Below, in pieces: positions 1 to 11,070 of a stretch of DNA of 64,000 bases (position 1 is its first letter; every line of letters begins with the position of its first letter). Where the stretch lies: the NCBI RefSeq assembly GCF_905163445.1, contig NC_053184.1, positions 11,036,001 through 11,100,000 of the forward strand, read 5' to 3'. The notes beneath the pieces were generated by a model. The model made no database searches and was not told where the DNA came from. It saw only the letters and a program-made list of their open reading frames with translations. The stretch comes from Pararge aegeria (Eukaryota > Arthropoda > Insecta > Lepidoptera > Nymphalidae). Both the position numbers and the translations under genes were made by a program.

Positions 1-1980
1 ACAATTAGCTGTATTCCACAAGCAAGGCTTTCATACCAATAATTTATTGTAAAGTCAAAATCCTTAAAAGATGGTGTCGGAGAAAAACGTGTGTAGAGAA
101 TGATTTTTGGAAGATCCGTGTGGTTTGGTTGTTGTGTAAGAATAAAGAAAAAAAATATATTGCAGTGCAGATTTGCCTGGTTTTCGCGGGTTATAGCAAA
201 TAAAGCTTCGTGTTCATTGTTTATAATTAAATCGTGCAAAATGTATGCCTGCTGATATCCAATAATTATATTTCTGTTTGTACATAGGTGAAACCTCACT
301 GAGCCATGGCGGAACGGTACAAAGGTTAAAGCTGTTTGCGTATCGGATAACCCCCAACAAGAGAACATTATTCAACATCAATAAATCACCTAGACATAAC
401 TGCGTATTCTTCAAGTTTGACATCCCTTTCTATACGACACCAGAAAGTTCCACTTTATATATTTTTTTTTAATATCTAAAAGTGTAAAAACAATTTGATC
501 AGTGCGATTTTAATAAATGAAAGGTGAAAATTTTCAAAGACTATTAAAACGTTAAGCGATTACAAAATGAGTTTATGCAAAACCGACTAAGTGCAGTAGG
601 TATTACATCTAAGTGTTTCGAAGACACTTTAAAAGCGCCGCAGGAGTACATTAGGCTAGAAGGCGCGCCATGGATGAGGCCACTTTACAAAATGTCCGGG
701 ATGAGTCGCGATAACGTTGTCAGAACACGATATTTCCATTATGTATACGATTTGAGTCTACATGTTAAGATAGCGCCGCGTCGCGTCGCCTGGATAAGGA
801 CGCTAACCTTCTCGCCTCGCGCTGGCACTTTGTATCATACAACTTACGTCTCGCGCTTAGCCAGTTTAGCCGCCTCGACTATATTTACCTAATCTGCAAT
901 CATTGAGTAATAATGTCTTATGCACTAGAGCAGTCATCATTCAAGACTGACGAAATCTTTGGTCACTTGCATAGAAAAATGCGTGTATTCGAATTTATTA
1001 AGGCAAAGCCAAACGAAGCGTTAGATACTTGCAAAAACACTTGTAACTTGCAGCCTAGTGAACAACAAAGCGCAACAATGAGCTTCGCGATGTCACTTCA
1101 TATCTAGTACGTAAAACAATATTACTCATAGACTACAATAGTTAGAAACTTCGAATTATGTACCTAAATAAGTATTTCATAATTTAGTTAATTTTCACAT
1201 TGTAATAATAGCACGTGTACATTAAAAATTTCATACAACGAGTCAGGTCTATAGCTGGAAATATTATTTGATAGAATCGATCTCATTGTTATAAAATTGT
1301 TTGTACTTTAGTGTACCTAAATATTGTTATCATACAAGGTATGAACTTTGTGGATATTTTTTATTATTTTTTTTCCATTTTATAAATTGGTTAAATAAGT
1401 ACCTATGTTAATGTTATTTTGTACCAAAGATAGATATCTTTTCGTTCGGAGGTTTTTCTTATTAGTCTTCACAGATACTTGTATAGATTATTTAGTGATA
1501 CCATTTTTTGGTACTTTAAAGTGGTGCAATGGTTGATAGTTAAGTACCTCTGTATTAATAAATTTATATTAAGATATTTTGTAAATTGTATTTTTTCTTA
1601 CTTTGCCATAGCTTCGGTGTATGTTGATTGTTGATCGCATATACCTACCAATTTGTGAAATTAATATTACGTGGTTCCTGATGTTTGGCTACGTTGTTTA
1701 AATAATAATATGTGGGAGATAATTCAAAGGTTTAGCTATATGCTTAATGTTTTTAATATTAAATAAACATTTTGTAAAATATAAATTACGATTAAAAGAT
1801 GTATTTATGTATAAATTCGAACTGTCGTTAATTAGAATTATTTTCTAGGATAGAATGTTTTCTTCTAACACGTTGTATCATAGAAACAACAAATAAAAAT
1901 CTCAAACATCGACAGAGTTATTTTTCATTTTACCGTTATTGTGTAAATAAATATATTTATTTAATGACTTAGCTTGTGTT
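1..1980. other. Single-copy AT-rich DNA; possible terminal exon and 3' UTR
   Basis: No repeat family is recognised here. About 550-1110 is less AT-rich than its surroundings and holds two forward open frames: 575-892 (105 codons) and 913-1107 (64 codons). Neither resembles a protein family I know. A pyrimidine-rich stretch ending in AG near 284 could be a splice acceptor. Downstream the DNA becomes very AT-rich, with several AATAAA-type signals between about 1740 and 1960. This layout would fit a last exon with a long 3' UTR, or a non-coding RNA, but the sequence alone does not establish transcription. Confidence 0.25.
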
Positions 1981-2096
1981 TCATTTTAAACTGCACCTAA
2001 GTTAGATGCAAAAGCATAGAGCTGAGGCCGTACCAAGGCCTACAAATACCTGTGTACGCATCAGCGTTAAAAATTGTGTCCTCCGGCAGCCAATCA

Positions 2097-2176
2097 GCAA
2101 TCACACAGGACGTACACACACACAATGATCAATCACACAGGACGTACACACACACACTCACACATTACAGGATGTA
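2097..2176. repeat. Short CA-rich degenerate tandem repeat
   Basis: A unit containing CACAGGACGTACACACACAC occurs twice, about 36 bp apart, followed by a third partial copy (TACAGGATGTAC). This is simple local duplication. The flanks 1981-2096 and 2177-2400 show nothing I recognise. Confidence 0.6.
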
Positions 2177-2399
2177 CCTGATGCGTTAGTAGTAATCGCC
2201 TACAGGTGCGACGCGACGTCTTTGCATAAGCGATGCTTAAAATATATTTATATTTTGAAATATTAAATAATAAAATATTAAAAATAATCTCTTGATAAAG
2301 AGCTTTCTAATTTTGTTACGTTTTCCCTGCTTACAGAAAAAGGGTAAACAGAACTTTATTATTAAGACTCCTATGTCTGTGCATCTGTCTGCCTGTACT

Positions 2400-2700
2400 T
2401 CTATGACCAGCAGTGGTGTGTATAGAGAGTATGCACAGGGTATGCAGATAATGTAAAATGAAGAAAATCTCCATAACGAATTATAAAAACTTAAGGGTAG
2501 GCTTTTTATAACTCTTACTCCTTAAGTTTTTTATCTTTATTATATATTTTATATCATCGGCTCGGTTAGTGCATACACGGATACCGCATATAAACCGATT
2601 AGGAGCATGGGCTTTTAAATAACTGCCATACCCCTGACAGGTTAGCCCGCTACCAAATTATAAATTCTGTCGTACAATTATGATGATGATGATGATAAAC
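2400..2700 (+). repeat. Degenerate lepidopteran SINE-type repeat
   Basis: About 2555-2665 matches the SINE better preserved at 5395-5580: a shared segment reading AAACCGATTAGG, then a 'taactgccatacccctgacag' type segment, then AGGTTAGCCCGCTACCA. The copy is truncated and ends near a (GAT)n run at 2680-2697. The preceding 2400-2470 stretch, with GTATGCACAGGGTATGCAGA, also looks like a mobile-element remnant. Confidence 0.5.
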
Positions 2701-4540
2701 TAAAAATATTTTTAATATTTACAAAACCAACTGCAGCAACTACTTTGTTCAAAAATCGGTTTCTTAAAAAAAATTTACTCTTTCAACATACCTAACTACC
2801 TGTCTACTTAACTTTTAAAGAAATGAATGCCGACCAAACAAACGATTCAATTTATGTATGGAAAGCACTTAAAGGATTATCACGTACGCTTAAGATATTT
2901 GGGTATTTTAAAGTACTCCGGGCTGTGCGCTGTGCTAATTGGCAAGAGACCTCACCCAACAATAATCTTTTGAATCACTTAAAAATACATCAGTTTGTTA
3001 AACAAAACGCACTGCGCGCTCATCGTGAGAAACAAGGAGATAAGCCTGCCTGACTCAATTAACAATTTTATGAAAATCACATGCCAATGAAATATTTCAA
3101 TAATAAGTCGTTTAAAGTGTCTTATGTACTTATATATTTGTTGAAACACAAAAGCCAACCAGTATTTAGTACAGACAATAAATAATATTCTAAGCACATA
3201 TTCTCGATTAGGTAGAAAGTAGGTGAGTTTAGGTCATATGTATATTTGTAACATATATAGAATATGTAACTTGTGTATTGTATGTATGTATGTATGTGTG
3301 TGTATGTATGTGTATTATGCATCAGACGAAATCTAACAGTTTGTTTGGGCTAGTATTCGGAACAAGTGATCGATTTTAGTGGACCTTTGACAGGTAAGCA
3401 TTCGTTATCAGTCTACTCTTTGCAAATTTGCTGATAATCAACGTTTCTTAATATGCGGATATCTATTGGGATACACCAAAGGTTTAACTACGATAAGCGA
3501 TCAAATTGACTTGAATACTTTTTTAGAAATTTAACTGTACATAAAAACTTGAGTAACCAACCCTGTATTTGGGTTTGGCGATAATTCTCCTTAAATAAAT
3601 ATGAAAGGAGAGCACTCTAAAAGGCTCTCAGTATTCGCCCTGAAGTTAGTTGGTCACTAATTAGTACGTGAGTTTTTGCTTTTCAACATTGTTTAAAATA
3701 AAATACCTTAACAATGCCGCTCTGAATACTCCATAACCCAAAAAAAGTAGGTAAGGCATGTGATGTTTGACCCGATGCTTTCTGAATAGGTACATTTCAG
3801 AACTCAAACAAACATGTGTGTTTCATTCTTTATAATAAGGTTGGTTCATCGGTTTATTATTAGTAAAAGAGATAGTCGCATACTTATACATAATTATTTT
3901 ATTATGTCATTCTGATGCTGTCTTTTTAGAATAGGGTCAAAAATTTGCTGTCTTTTAAGAATTAAATTAGATAGACGCGAAATTTGGAAATCCCTAGCAA
4001 TAATATTATAATTAGAAAAAATCCAGTAGTTGTTACGATGATAATGTTATAAATAACCGCCACCGATATTTAGATGTCATAGCACTCAGGCCGTATGTTT
4101 AATGTAATAAAACATTGGCATTCTTATTTTAAAACAGAATAAAAGCTTGCAAATACATGATAAGCACCGTATTTCCGCACAGCCATTTAGCATTAAATGC
4201 CCGCAAAATAACTGTAATAAAACACTGTGTTGACGATTACTTTGTTGAGAAGTTTACATTTTATCGATGTTTAAATTACTTTAAAAATAGATGCCAGCGA
4301 GTTTAACGAGTATATGCTCGAATTGTAGAAATAATAAAAAACCCGCTCTCACACTATGTGTACCGCGCTCTTTGGGAATGTCCATAAAATTCTCGACGAC
4401 GAGACGCATTAACGAGCGTCGTTTAGTTGTTTGCTGTTTAAATAAGAGCAGTAATGTAATTTTAATGAGCTCACAAAAATGTGTGCGTATTTCTCTGTAT
4501 TTGAGCGACGACACCGCGCCGCCGGCGCACTAAAGGTTTG
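2701..4540. other. No gene recognised
   Basis: AT-rich single-copy DNA. A 76-codon open frame at 2823-3053 has no recognisable family and is probably chance. Short overlapping frames at 4281-4530 lie on both strands and look like chance. The only repeat is the microsatellite listed separately. Confidence 0.5.
3276..3316. repeat. (GTAT)n / (GT)n microsatellite
   Basis: Uninterrupted GTAT units give way to GTGT and back, typical of replication slippage. Confidence 0.9.
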
Positions 4541-4544
4541 CGCA

Positions 4545-4700
4545 CAAGGAGGCATGGCGCATCGCACGGTTGGTGATCGCAGTAGATAGTAGTATAGTAG
4601 AGTAGAGAAGGATGCTGGCCGTTCTCCGATATATTTCCTTAGTCGCCTCGTACGACACCCGCGGGAAAAGGAGGGGTGGTGACAACTGTATTCTGATCTG
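4545..4700 (-). repeat. Lepidopteran LINE 3'-end fragment, reverse
   Basis: Read on the minus strand, this carries the segment CCACCCCTCCTTTTCCCGCG followed by GTCGTACGAGGCGACTAAGG and then an ATAT..CGGAGA run. It aligns with the forward copy at 5630-5820. The pair forms an inverted duplication about 1 kb apart. I recognise the sequence as an abundant lepidopteran non-LTR retrotransposon 3' region, from memory of the family rather than from a search. Confidence 0.55.
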
Positions 4701-4900
4701 CCGTATAAACACTGCAACCATATAGCATTTCAAGAATATCTTATACAATACTTTAAGAAGAAGTACAAGACTATGAAAACTGGTTAACTTATTTATAAGT
4801 GCCTTTACCTACACTTGTAGGAGTTATCTATTTTATAAATTTACAACAGTCTACAGTCGCTATAAGACTCCTATAAAGGGCATTTCGGCATCGGCGGTAG

Positions 4901-4976
4901 GAGAGCCGTAGCTTACTTGGTTAAAACTCAAGCCGCGATTGCCAGAGATGCGCAGGTTCAAATCCTGTCGGTTCCG
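4901..4976 (+). repeat. tRNA-like sequence, probably a SINE head
   Basis: A 76-nt stretch has an A-box-like TAGCTTACTTGG at 4909-4920 and a B-box-like GGTTCAAATCC at 4955-4965. Its ends can pair as an acceptor stem (GAGCCG at 4903-4908 with CGGTTC at 4969-4974, one G-T pair). A clean anticodon arm is not apparent and no T-run follows. A tRNA-derived SINE or tRNA pseudogene is therefore more likely than a working tRNA. The following 4990-5390 shows nothing I recognise. Confidence 0.5.
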
Positions 4977-5394
4977 AAAATTTCTATTATATGCATTTTA
5001 AATTTATAAAACTGGTTAATTAACTTTATTAGCTAGAACTAGATGTAATTTTCGTGTGACATTAACCGAGCAATGTGGAGATAGCGTTTGAATATTGTTC
5101 TAAGCAGGTAATTAAAACTGACCCCAAAAGAATTAACTTACAGAAAGAAGAGAATTTGCTTGAGTTATTGAGATCCGCGAAGCGCACGCTCGTCCGTGAA
5201 AACCCACTTAAACTTTTTTAATTAAATTTCTGATTTTTCTCCGCGCCATGAGGAATCTTGTACTGGAGTTATATTGAAAATGTTATATTAATTAGTTTCT
5301 TGGTTAATGAGCAGTCTAATCGACTTTCGAGCGAGCGCCAGTGTATATCTACTTGATGGTATATTATGTACATTTTATTATAACATCATCAGCT

Positions 5395-5580
5395 TGACTA
5401 ATACCGACAAAGACGTGCCGCTAAGCGATTTAGTGTTCCGGTGCGATGTCGCAAAAACCAATTAGGGTTATGACTACCATACTCTCTAACAGGTTAGCCC
5501 GCTACCATCTTAGACTGCATCATCACTTACCAACAGGTGAGATTGTAATCAAGGGCTAACTTGTAGTGGAATAAAAAAAA
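5395..5580 (+). repeat. Lepidopteran SINE, near full length, with poly-A
   Basis: The copy begins near GTGCCGCTAAGCGATTTAG, continues through GGTTAGCCCGCTACCATC and CTGCATCATCACTTACCA, and ends GGGCTAACTTGTAG..AATA plus a ten-base A run. Relatives lie at 2555-2665, 53770-53870 and, reversed, at 63648-63770. The family is a very common lepidopteran short retroposon with a Pol III-type 5' end. Confidence 0.75.
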
Positions 5581-5629
5581 AACTGCTGTGATATACTGCG
5601 GTTTGTCGTGTAGTGACAACATAAATAGA

Positions 5630-5820
5630 GTTGTAACCACCCCTCTTCTTCCCTCGGGTTTCGTACGAGGCGACTAAGGGAATATAACGGAGACTGGCAG
5701 TAACGTCCTCTTCGGTAATAGTACCATCTACTGCGATCTGCCCAGCGTGGTGATTATGGGCAAACCCTTCTGTTAGGAGAGGCCTTTAAAACGGCAGTGG
5801 GTTATTATAGGCTCTTGATG
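5630..5820 (+). repeat. Lepidopteran LINE 3'-end fragment, forward
   Basis: Contains CACCCCTCTTCTTCCC, TCGTACGAGGCGACTAAGG, CTGCCCAGCGTGGTGATTAT and, near the end, GGCAGTGGGTTATTATAGGC. These are hallmarks of a widespread lepidopteran non-LTR element tail. It is the inverted partner of the fragment at 4545-4700. Confidence 0.6.
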
Positions 5821-8390
5821 AAGCTCTTGATACATCCTTTTCATCAAAAATTAGGCCCAGTTTCATTGTATGTTAGGTGCCTTAGGCCACAGACTCGAGA
5901 TAACGATTATTTGAAAAGGATAACCATGTAAAAATACCAGTTCTAACAGATTAACTTGCTTTTCAAACCACTGATGTAACGTAAATGCAATGTACCAAGC
6001 TCCAAAGATATGAACATCTGATAGCGAAACCGACGGATAGCACCTACTTACGTTATAATTATTATTGGGCAAAGAATATAATCTCTCTAGAGCCTTTGTC
6101 TCTCAAACCACCCTGCGTCCACCTTATTCAGATTGTCTGATGGTTATTTATGAATGAGTCCATAAATACATATGCCTGCCATAGCAATGTAACTTTACTA
6201 AGTATACCTATAATACCTTGCTTAGATGTGATACTGGATTCAGATAGAACTGTATTTTTGATATACTAATCTTTCTGATTTGATTATTACAAGGCAATAA
6301 ATATTCTTTGCCTATACACGCTATATTTTTTGGCTACTCTAGACTCTGCAATATCTATCTGATTATAGGCAAAAGTTTTTGTTGGCCTTAATCGCGACAA
6401 AATGTCTTCTTTCTCCAGAAATATCTCTCAGCTATCCACTCATTACCTACTAAATTTATACGCGTATCCGGTATCCTCTTTCACACGGCCCAAGCATCTT
6501 GCCTTTGGCTTACATCGACTTCGTTGCAAAGGACATACATAATAAAAAGCTGCAACATTGTCATAAAAGTGTTAAATAAACAACGACATTCAGTTTTTCA
6601 TGTTCATAGTAAAACGACTAAAGGCTATATCACACCAGGTACATTTAGCAAAGACGATTTAGTTGCTTTTTAAAAGTTCGCTGACGCGACCGAAAACTCA
6701 AATCCATACACACATACAAGCTCCATTCGAGACTAATAAGTCGCTGGATTAAACGACTGAATGCTAAATCCCACTCACTTTCGTACGCTAGTAGAAGCAA
6801 TTTAATGAATCCAGATACATTGAAGGCTGGTAAACGGAACGTACAAGAAACGTCTGGGTGTGGGTACAGGTGCGAGGGCACTCGCATGGTAGAAGTGCAG
6901 TTGATTATTTTAGTTCCTTCGTGCTTACAGTTCTGGCTTGGTGGAAAGATATAAACCAAATTGCGAAATTTTGGCCTGAGTACCGATGTACATACCTTTA
7001 GTCGCGACAAAGAAATCACGTGTTAGATCAAGTTATTTTTATTATTGATTTCTAGTTGATGTTAAGGTTATATTGTTGTTTAAAATTACATCCTGCTACT
7101 CTTTAGGAAACGCGGTCCGAGCGCTTTGACCACTAAGTTACGGCTCTTCTACCGCCGCGCCGATGCAGAAGTAAGTAGATGCCGTTTCATCGCAGTTTTA
7201 TAGCGACTGTTCATATATTGTATAGTATTGTATGTGCTTTTATATCAGCCTATTAGTTGTCTGAAATAAAATAATAAATAAAAAAAAATGCAGCAATGAG
7301 TGCGATTCAGAGATCTGATATTAGTTGTGATCAAACGCAATATCAAAGTAATTGTTAAAAACGAACGATTATCAATACAGCTATGTAACGAAATAAACAA
7401 TCAAAAAAAGAGAATCCGCAAAATCGCAAATCGCTTACGTTACAAGTATCGTGTTTGCTATTACCCTTAACACGGTTCTTTATAATAGGAGTGTGTTGAC
7501 ATTTTATATTCCATACATCATTTTGGATGAAACAGCAAAGAACTTTACGTTGAATCATTTAAATAAACGAACTCGCATCATTATGTATCTAAGGATCGAA
7601 CAAAGTGCCAATTAGTGGAGCGCTAACCTTCGAGCCTGGGGCCCGGGAACGTACGGGACGCTACAGGCGGGAGCGTGCCACGTGGAGATACTGTAGTCGC
7701 AATCGAAATCGTTTGACGTTGATTTAACAATAAACTTTACAATCGTTCGGTGTACATTGTACAGTCAAAGTCTCCTACGAAACGTGCGTAAGGTGTGAAT
7801 TTCAGAGTATATAAGAGGTGCTGCTAAAAAAAAGAAACAGCTTGTTTTTTTTTTAAACAAGCTGTTCCTACAGTGTGAAGGGTTGTAACGGAATCTAAGA
7901 ATAAATATTAAAGATAGATATTGCATAAAACCCTCTTCAATATACGGGCTATTAGGCAAATATATTTTTATTTATTTATTTTTAATGAATTGTTTTATGT
8001 TTAAGAAAACTTGTATATTCATACATTCCCTTGACGATAAGCAATTTTTTATTACGTTAAGAACATGTACCTACTTACCTTTCTAAATTAGTCCCGACAG
8101 ATTCAAATCAGTTTTTAATCTAGTTATCTTGTTGTTTTTTTTATGAATATGTGTGCTTAACCTTTATTTATAGATGTCGACTGTCGTAAACTTTTTTACA
8201 GATTTTTGTAAGCTCTGTAACTTTTGACACAAAGTATTTATATCTATCTTGCCTAATAAGAAACGCGTTCACTCGACCGTTTATGCGCCAACTTACGCTG
8301 CAGAATTAGTCGCCTCAAAAAGCTCTTTAATTTTAAAGTGCTTATGTACTCGTACTTAACTAAGGTCCATTCTAAGATTAAGGTATCCTA
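5821..8390. other. No gene recognised
   Basis: Unique AT-rich DNA. A 124-codon reverse open frame at 6645-7019 has no family resemblance and no clear splice context. A short GC-rich patch lies at about 7620-7690. The one clear structure is the hairpin at 7836-7866. Confidence 0.45.
7836..7866. repeat. Perfect 12-bp inverted repeat with T-rich loop
   Basis: AACAGCTTGTTT at 7836-7847 pairs exactly with AAACAAGCTGTT at 7855-7866 across a 7-nt T loop. If transcribed, it would fold to a short stem. No larger element around it is evident. Confidence 0.8.
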
Positions 8391-9550
8391 GGCAATTAAC
8401 GCCCACTTAATTCCAAATTGATATATTATTTAATGAAATGATTGAATTTAAAAACTGTTTTGAAAAATAGTTTTATTGACAAATAAAGAACACAGAAAAA
8501 TAACACATAAGTGCTTTCAGTCATCTAAGATAATGCAAACAAAGACATTTTGAATACCCTGTCATGGACGTTATTGAACATACAGTTTTTAGTAACGCCC
8601 ATATATTAATTTACGTATTATCTTAATAAACATAAATATTTCGACTTAGAGCCGTACAAAACCTAAAAGTATATTATATTGTCTTTTTTAGATAGCACTA
8701 TAATTATCATTATATGAACAACAAATACTACAATATTCAAATTTTGTAACACGTCCAACACATCACGTACTTTCTTCATATTCATCTTTGACAAAAATAT
8801 CTCACTTCTAACTTGTGTTATAGGTATAGAACATCAACATCTAAAGGATTTTTAATTAAAATATAGATAATTATGAAATGCTTATTGGGCGCTATTAAAC
8901 GTAGATGGCTAATGACGTCCCAGACTAGCGCGTCAATTAACGCCCTGAATTGGGTACAACATTAAACATGAATGAGATCAGTAATCTTTCATAGTATCTT
9001 CCGACCAAGACTCCCCTCTTCTCTTACGTGTGGAATGAGATGGATTCATTTCACCGATCTGTAAAAAGCAAATCATTATGATACACAGAAATTTACGCCT
9101 TGTATAAATGCGCCCACATAAGGATAATAGCGCCCATACAGGCTATTCACGCCCAAACCTCACTTTACGGGGCGTTACTACCCGAATAGTACCTTCTACC
9201 TAAAACTCATATTTTCACACATAATTAAAAAAAATTAATCAAATCGTCAATGAAATATGAAAAAAAGGTATCTAAAATAAACGCTAATCACAAAATTAGA
9301 AATGTTAATTATAGAAAATATACTAAAACTTACGAATTTGTCAGAGTATTTTTTATAATAACAGCGTGCACTGCCGGCGTCCATGAGGTAAAGTTCGCAA
9401 CTGAGCATTTGGTGGCGTGAGCCCCGTAGCTTTGCGTCTGTGCGTTCCTATTGTTTTATTCTATGTGTGCGTGGCGTGTAACGTAACTCGTGCGGCAGTA
9501 TCCCCAATTTTTAGCATTCGGGCGTTATTCCACATTGGGCGTTAAATGCC
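8391..9550. mobile_element. Candidate non-autonomous DNA transposon with iterated TAACGCCC motifs
   Basis: The ends are inverted repeats differing at one base: GGCAATTAACGCCCA at 8391-8405 and TGGGCGTTAAATGCC at 9536-9550. Inside, the core TAACGCCC or its complement GGGCGTTA, exact or with one or two changes, recurs at about 8397, 8593, 8887, 8938, 9108, 9128, 9147, 9170, 9520 and 9537, in both orientations. Iterated transposase-site-like motifs between inverted ends suggest a DNA transposon. I could not find a convincing target-site duplication, so the boundaries are provisional. A short reverse-strand coding remnant at 8978-9049 supports a transposon origin. Confidence 0.5.
8978..9049 (-). 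pseudogene. Possible transposase N-terminal remnant (psq-type HTH-like start)
   Basis: On the minus strand a pyrimidine-rich tract ending in CAG just upstream of the start (about 9061-9070) resembles a splice acceptor. It is followed after a few bases by ATG and 23 codons, ending in TGA at 8980-8978. The peptide contains RKRRGESWSEDTMK. A basic stretch followed by W-S-E-D and M-K resembles the start of pipsqueak-type helix-turn-helix domains in pogo/Tigger-like transposases. After the stop the element resumes its GGGCGTTA motif, as in an internally deleted copy. The match is short and rests on memory of the family, so chance is possible. Confidence 0.35.
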
Positions 9551-10065
9551 ATACCTACCTTATTTGTAGAATATTAGAAAAAAATATTGAAATTGCATTG
9601 AAGTTTCATAGAAAATTTATTGATTTAGAGGGGTGGAAACATTAAAATTTCTACCCCTCATTTATAGAATCAATTTCAGGTTGCCTAGTGTCGGCTTTTT
9701 TTCACAGTATTGCAACTAGATGGCGGTCTTTTGAATCCATACACATTGTAGTTTACTTTCACGCGATCGAATAAAAATTAAGTATTAAGTAATTAGTAAA
9801 CGCAGCGTTCAACACGAGATTAATTGATATCGTTGATTCTTTCTTGTTTTCACATGCGCCAAAGTTACCTTCATGCAAAATCACAAGATCGTAGGACCTC
9901 CAATATAGGTTATGATTGCAGTTAATGGAACATTTAGTATGAAAACCCACTTTTCCTAGTTATAACTGAACTACGCCATTGATCTTGTGGCATAACTACG
10001 GATTTCAAAGTCCTCGATTTGATTTTCTGGTTGACCGAAAAATAGTTTGGTATCCCTTGTTTTTC
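9551..10065. other. No gene recognised; one hairpin
   Basis: AT-rich DNA. An inverted repeat at 9628-9659 pairs GAGGGGTGGAAA with TTTCTACCCCTC (11 of 12) across an 8-nt loop. Confidence 0.5.
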
Positions 10066-10310
10066 TTAAATTCTTAAAACCTGCCTGGTATGAAGAACAC
10101 GGCGATCCACCCTCGTGCGTCGGAGAGCAACGTAGCTGTCGATCCCGGTTGTTATAACTAACGTGATAATAATCGTCAAAACCCACCAACCCGTTTTGTA
10201 GCAGCGTGGTTGGTCTATGCTCTCAAAGCCCTTTCTTCTGTAACAAGAGGTCCATGCCTTTAGTACTCCCATATTACGTTTTACAAAAAATGAAAAGTTT
10301 ACCATTTACT
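10066..10310 (-). repeat. Lepidopteran interspersed repeat, reverse
   Basis: On the minus strand it reads TAATATGGGAGTACTAAAGG, then a segment with ACCACGCTGC and GGGTTGGTGGGTTTTGACGA, then GTGCTCTCCGACGCACGAGG. I know this order of segments from an abundant lepidopteran repeat, probably LINE-derived. Short reverse frames here are repeat sequence rather than host genes. Confidence 0.55.
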
Positions 10311-10769
10311 GTAGTAGTTGACTAAAAGTTGTTTAATTGAAAAGTACCTTAATTCGTTACTATAATAAAGAGCTTCAACACATAGGTACTGCAAAGTTAA
10401 AGAGCTGTTCCGTTTTCCATTATAAGGCTTAGAACTCTAAAAATACCAAATGTTGCGTCAATAAAAATCGGTTTAAATCACTCGGGCTACAATAGACTGA
10501 GAAAATTGCGATTCCGATCGACAAATCACAATTTTACTAAGATGAGACCACCGCCTTCTCAGCCTTAAAGACATACACTACCTAAGACCTCTGTTAGACT
10601 TGTCGCTATTAATGCTTTAATTTTCTTAAAAGCAGTTTTAAAGAGTTTCATTCAAACTTTTACATAGAAAATTGTGACAAAGGAATGACAAAAACTATGG
10701 AGCATCCAACGAAGCAGGATTCTAGTTTAGATTAGTAAAATATTGTACACTACATTTCAAAGTTAATCG
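10311..10769. other. No feature recognised
   Basis: AT-rich single-copy DNA without a convincing open frame or repeat. Confidence 0.5.
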
Positions 10770-11070
10770 ACGGCCGACTGGCACAATAAGCAGCGACCCT
10801 GCTTTCTGAGTCTAAGGCCGTGGGTTCAATTCCCACAACTGGAAAAATGGTTCTGTTAATACACACCAAATTTTAAGATAGATAGTTATTAGTTAGTTCT
10901 GGTTTCTGTGATGAACATGAATGTTTTTCAGTGTCTGAGTGTTTATCTGTATATTTTAGGTATTTTTGTATACTATTCTTAAAAGTATACCCAGTACCTA
11001 TAACCCAAGCTGAGCTTACTTTGGGGCTAGATGGCTATGTGTGAATTGTCGTAGTATAAAAAAAAAAAAA
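10770..11070 (+). repeat. tRNA-headed SINE, full length, with poly-A tail
   Basis: The 5' part contains the B-box-like GGGTTCAATTCCCAC at about 10830, after CTGCTTTCTGAGTCTAAGGC. The body continues through an AACATGAATGTTTTTC region to CTTACTTTGGGGCTAGATGG and ATTGTCGTAGTATA, and ends in a 13-base A run at about 11058-11070. Relatives lie reversed at 63041-63280 (complete) and 61573-61765 (headless), and as a 3' fragment at 55113-55175. The layout (Pol III head, body, A tail) is that of a tRNA-derived SINE. Confidence 0.8.

Noticed and set aside
4901..4976. Functional tRNA gene
   Set aside because: A and B boxes and an acceptor-like stem exist, but the anticodon arm is unclear, the A box departs from consensus and no T-run terminator follows. 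A SINE head fits better.
6645..7019. 124-codon reverse open frame
   Set aside because: No family resemblance, no splice or promoter context and AT-rich surroundings. Length alone is compatible with chance in 64 kb.
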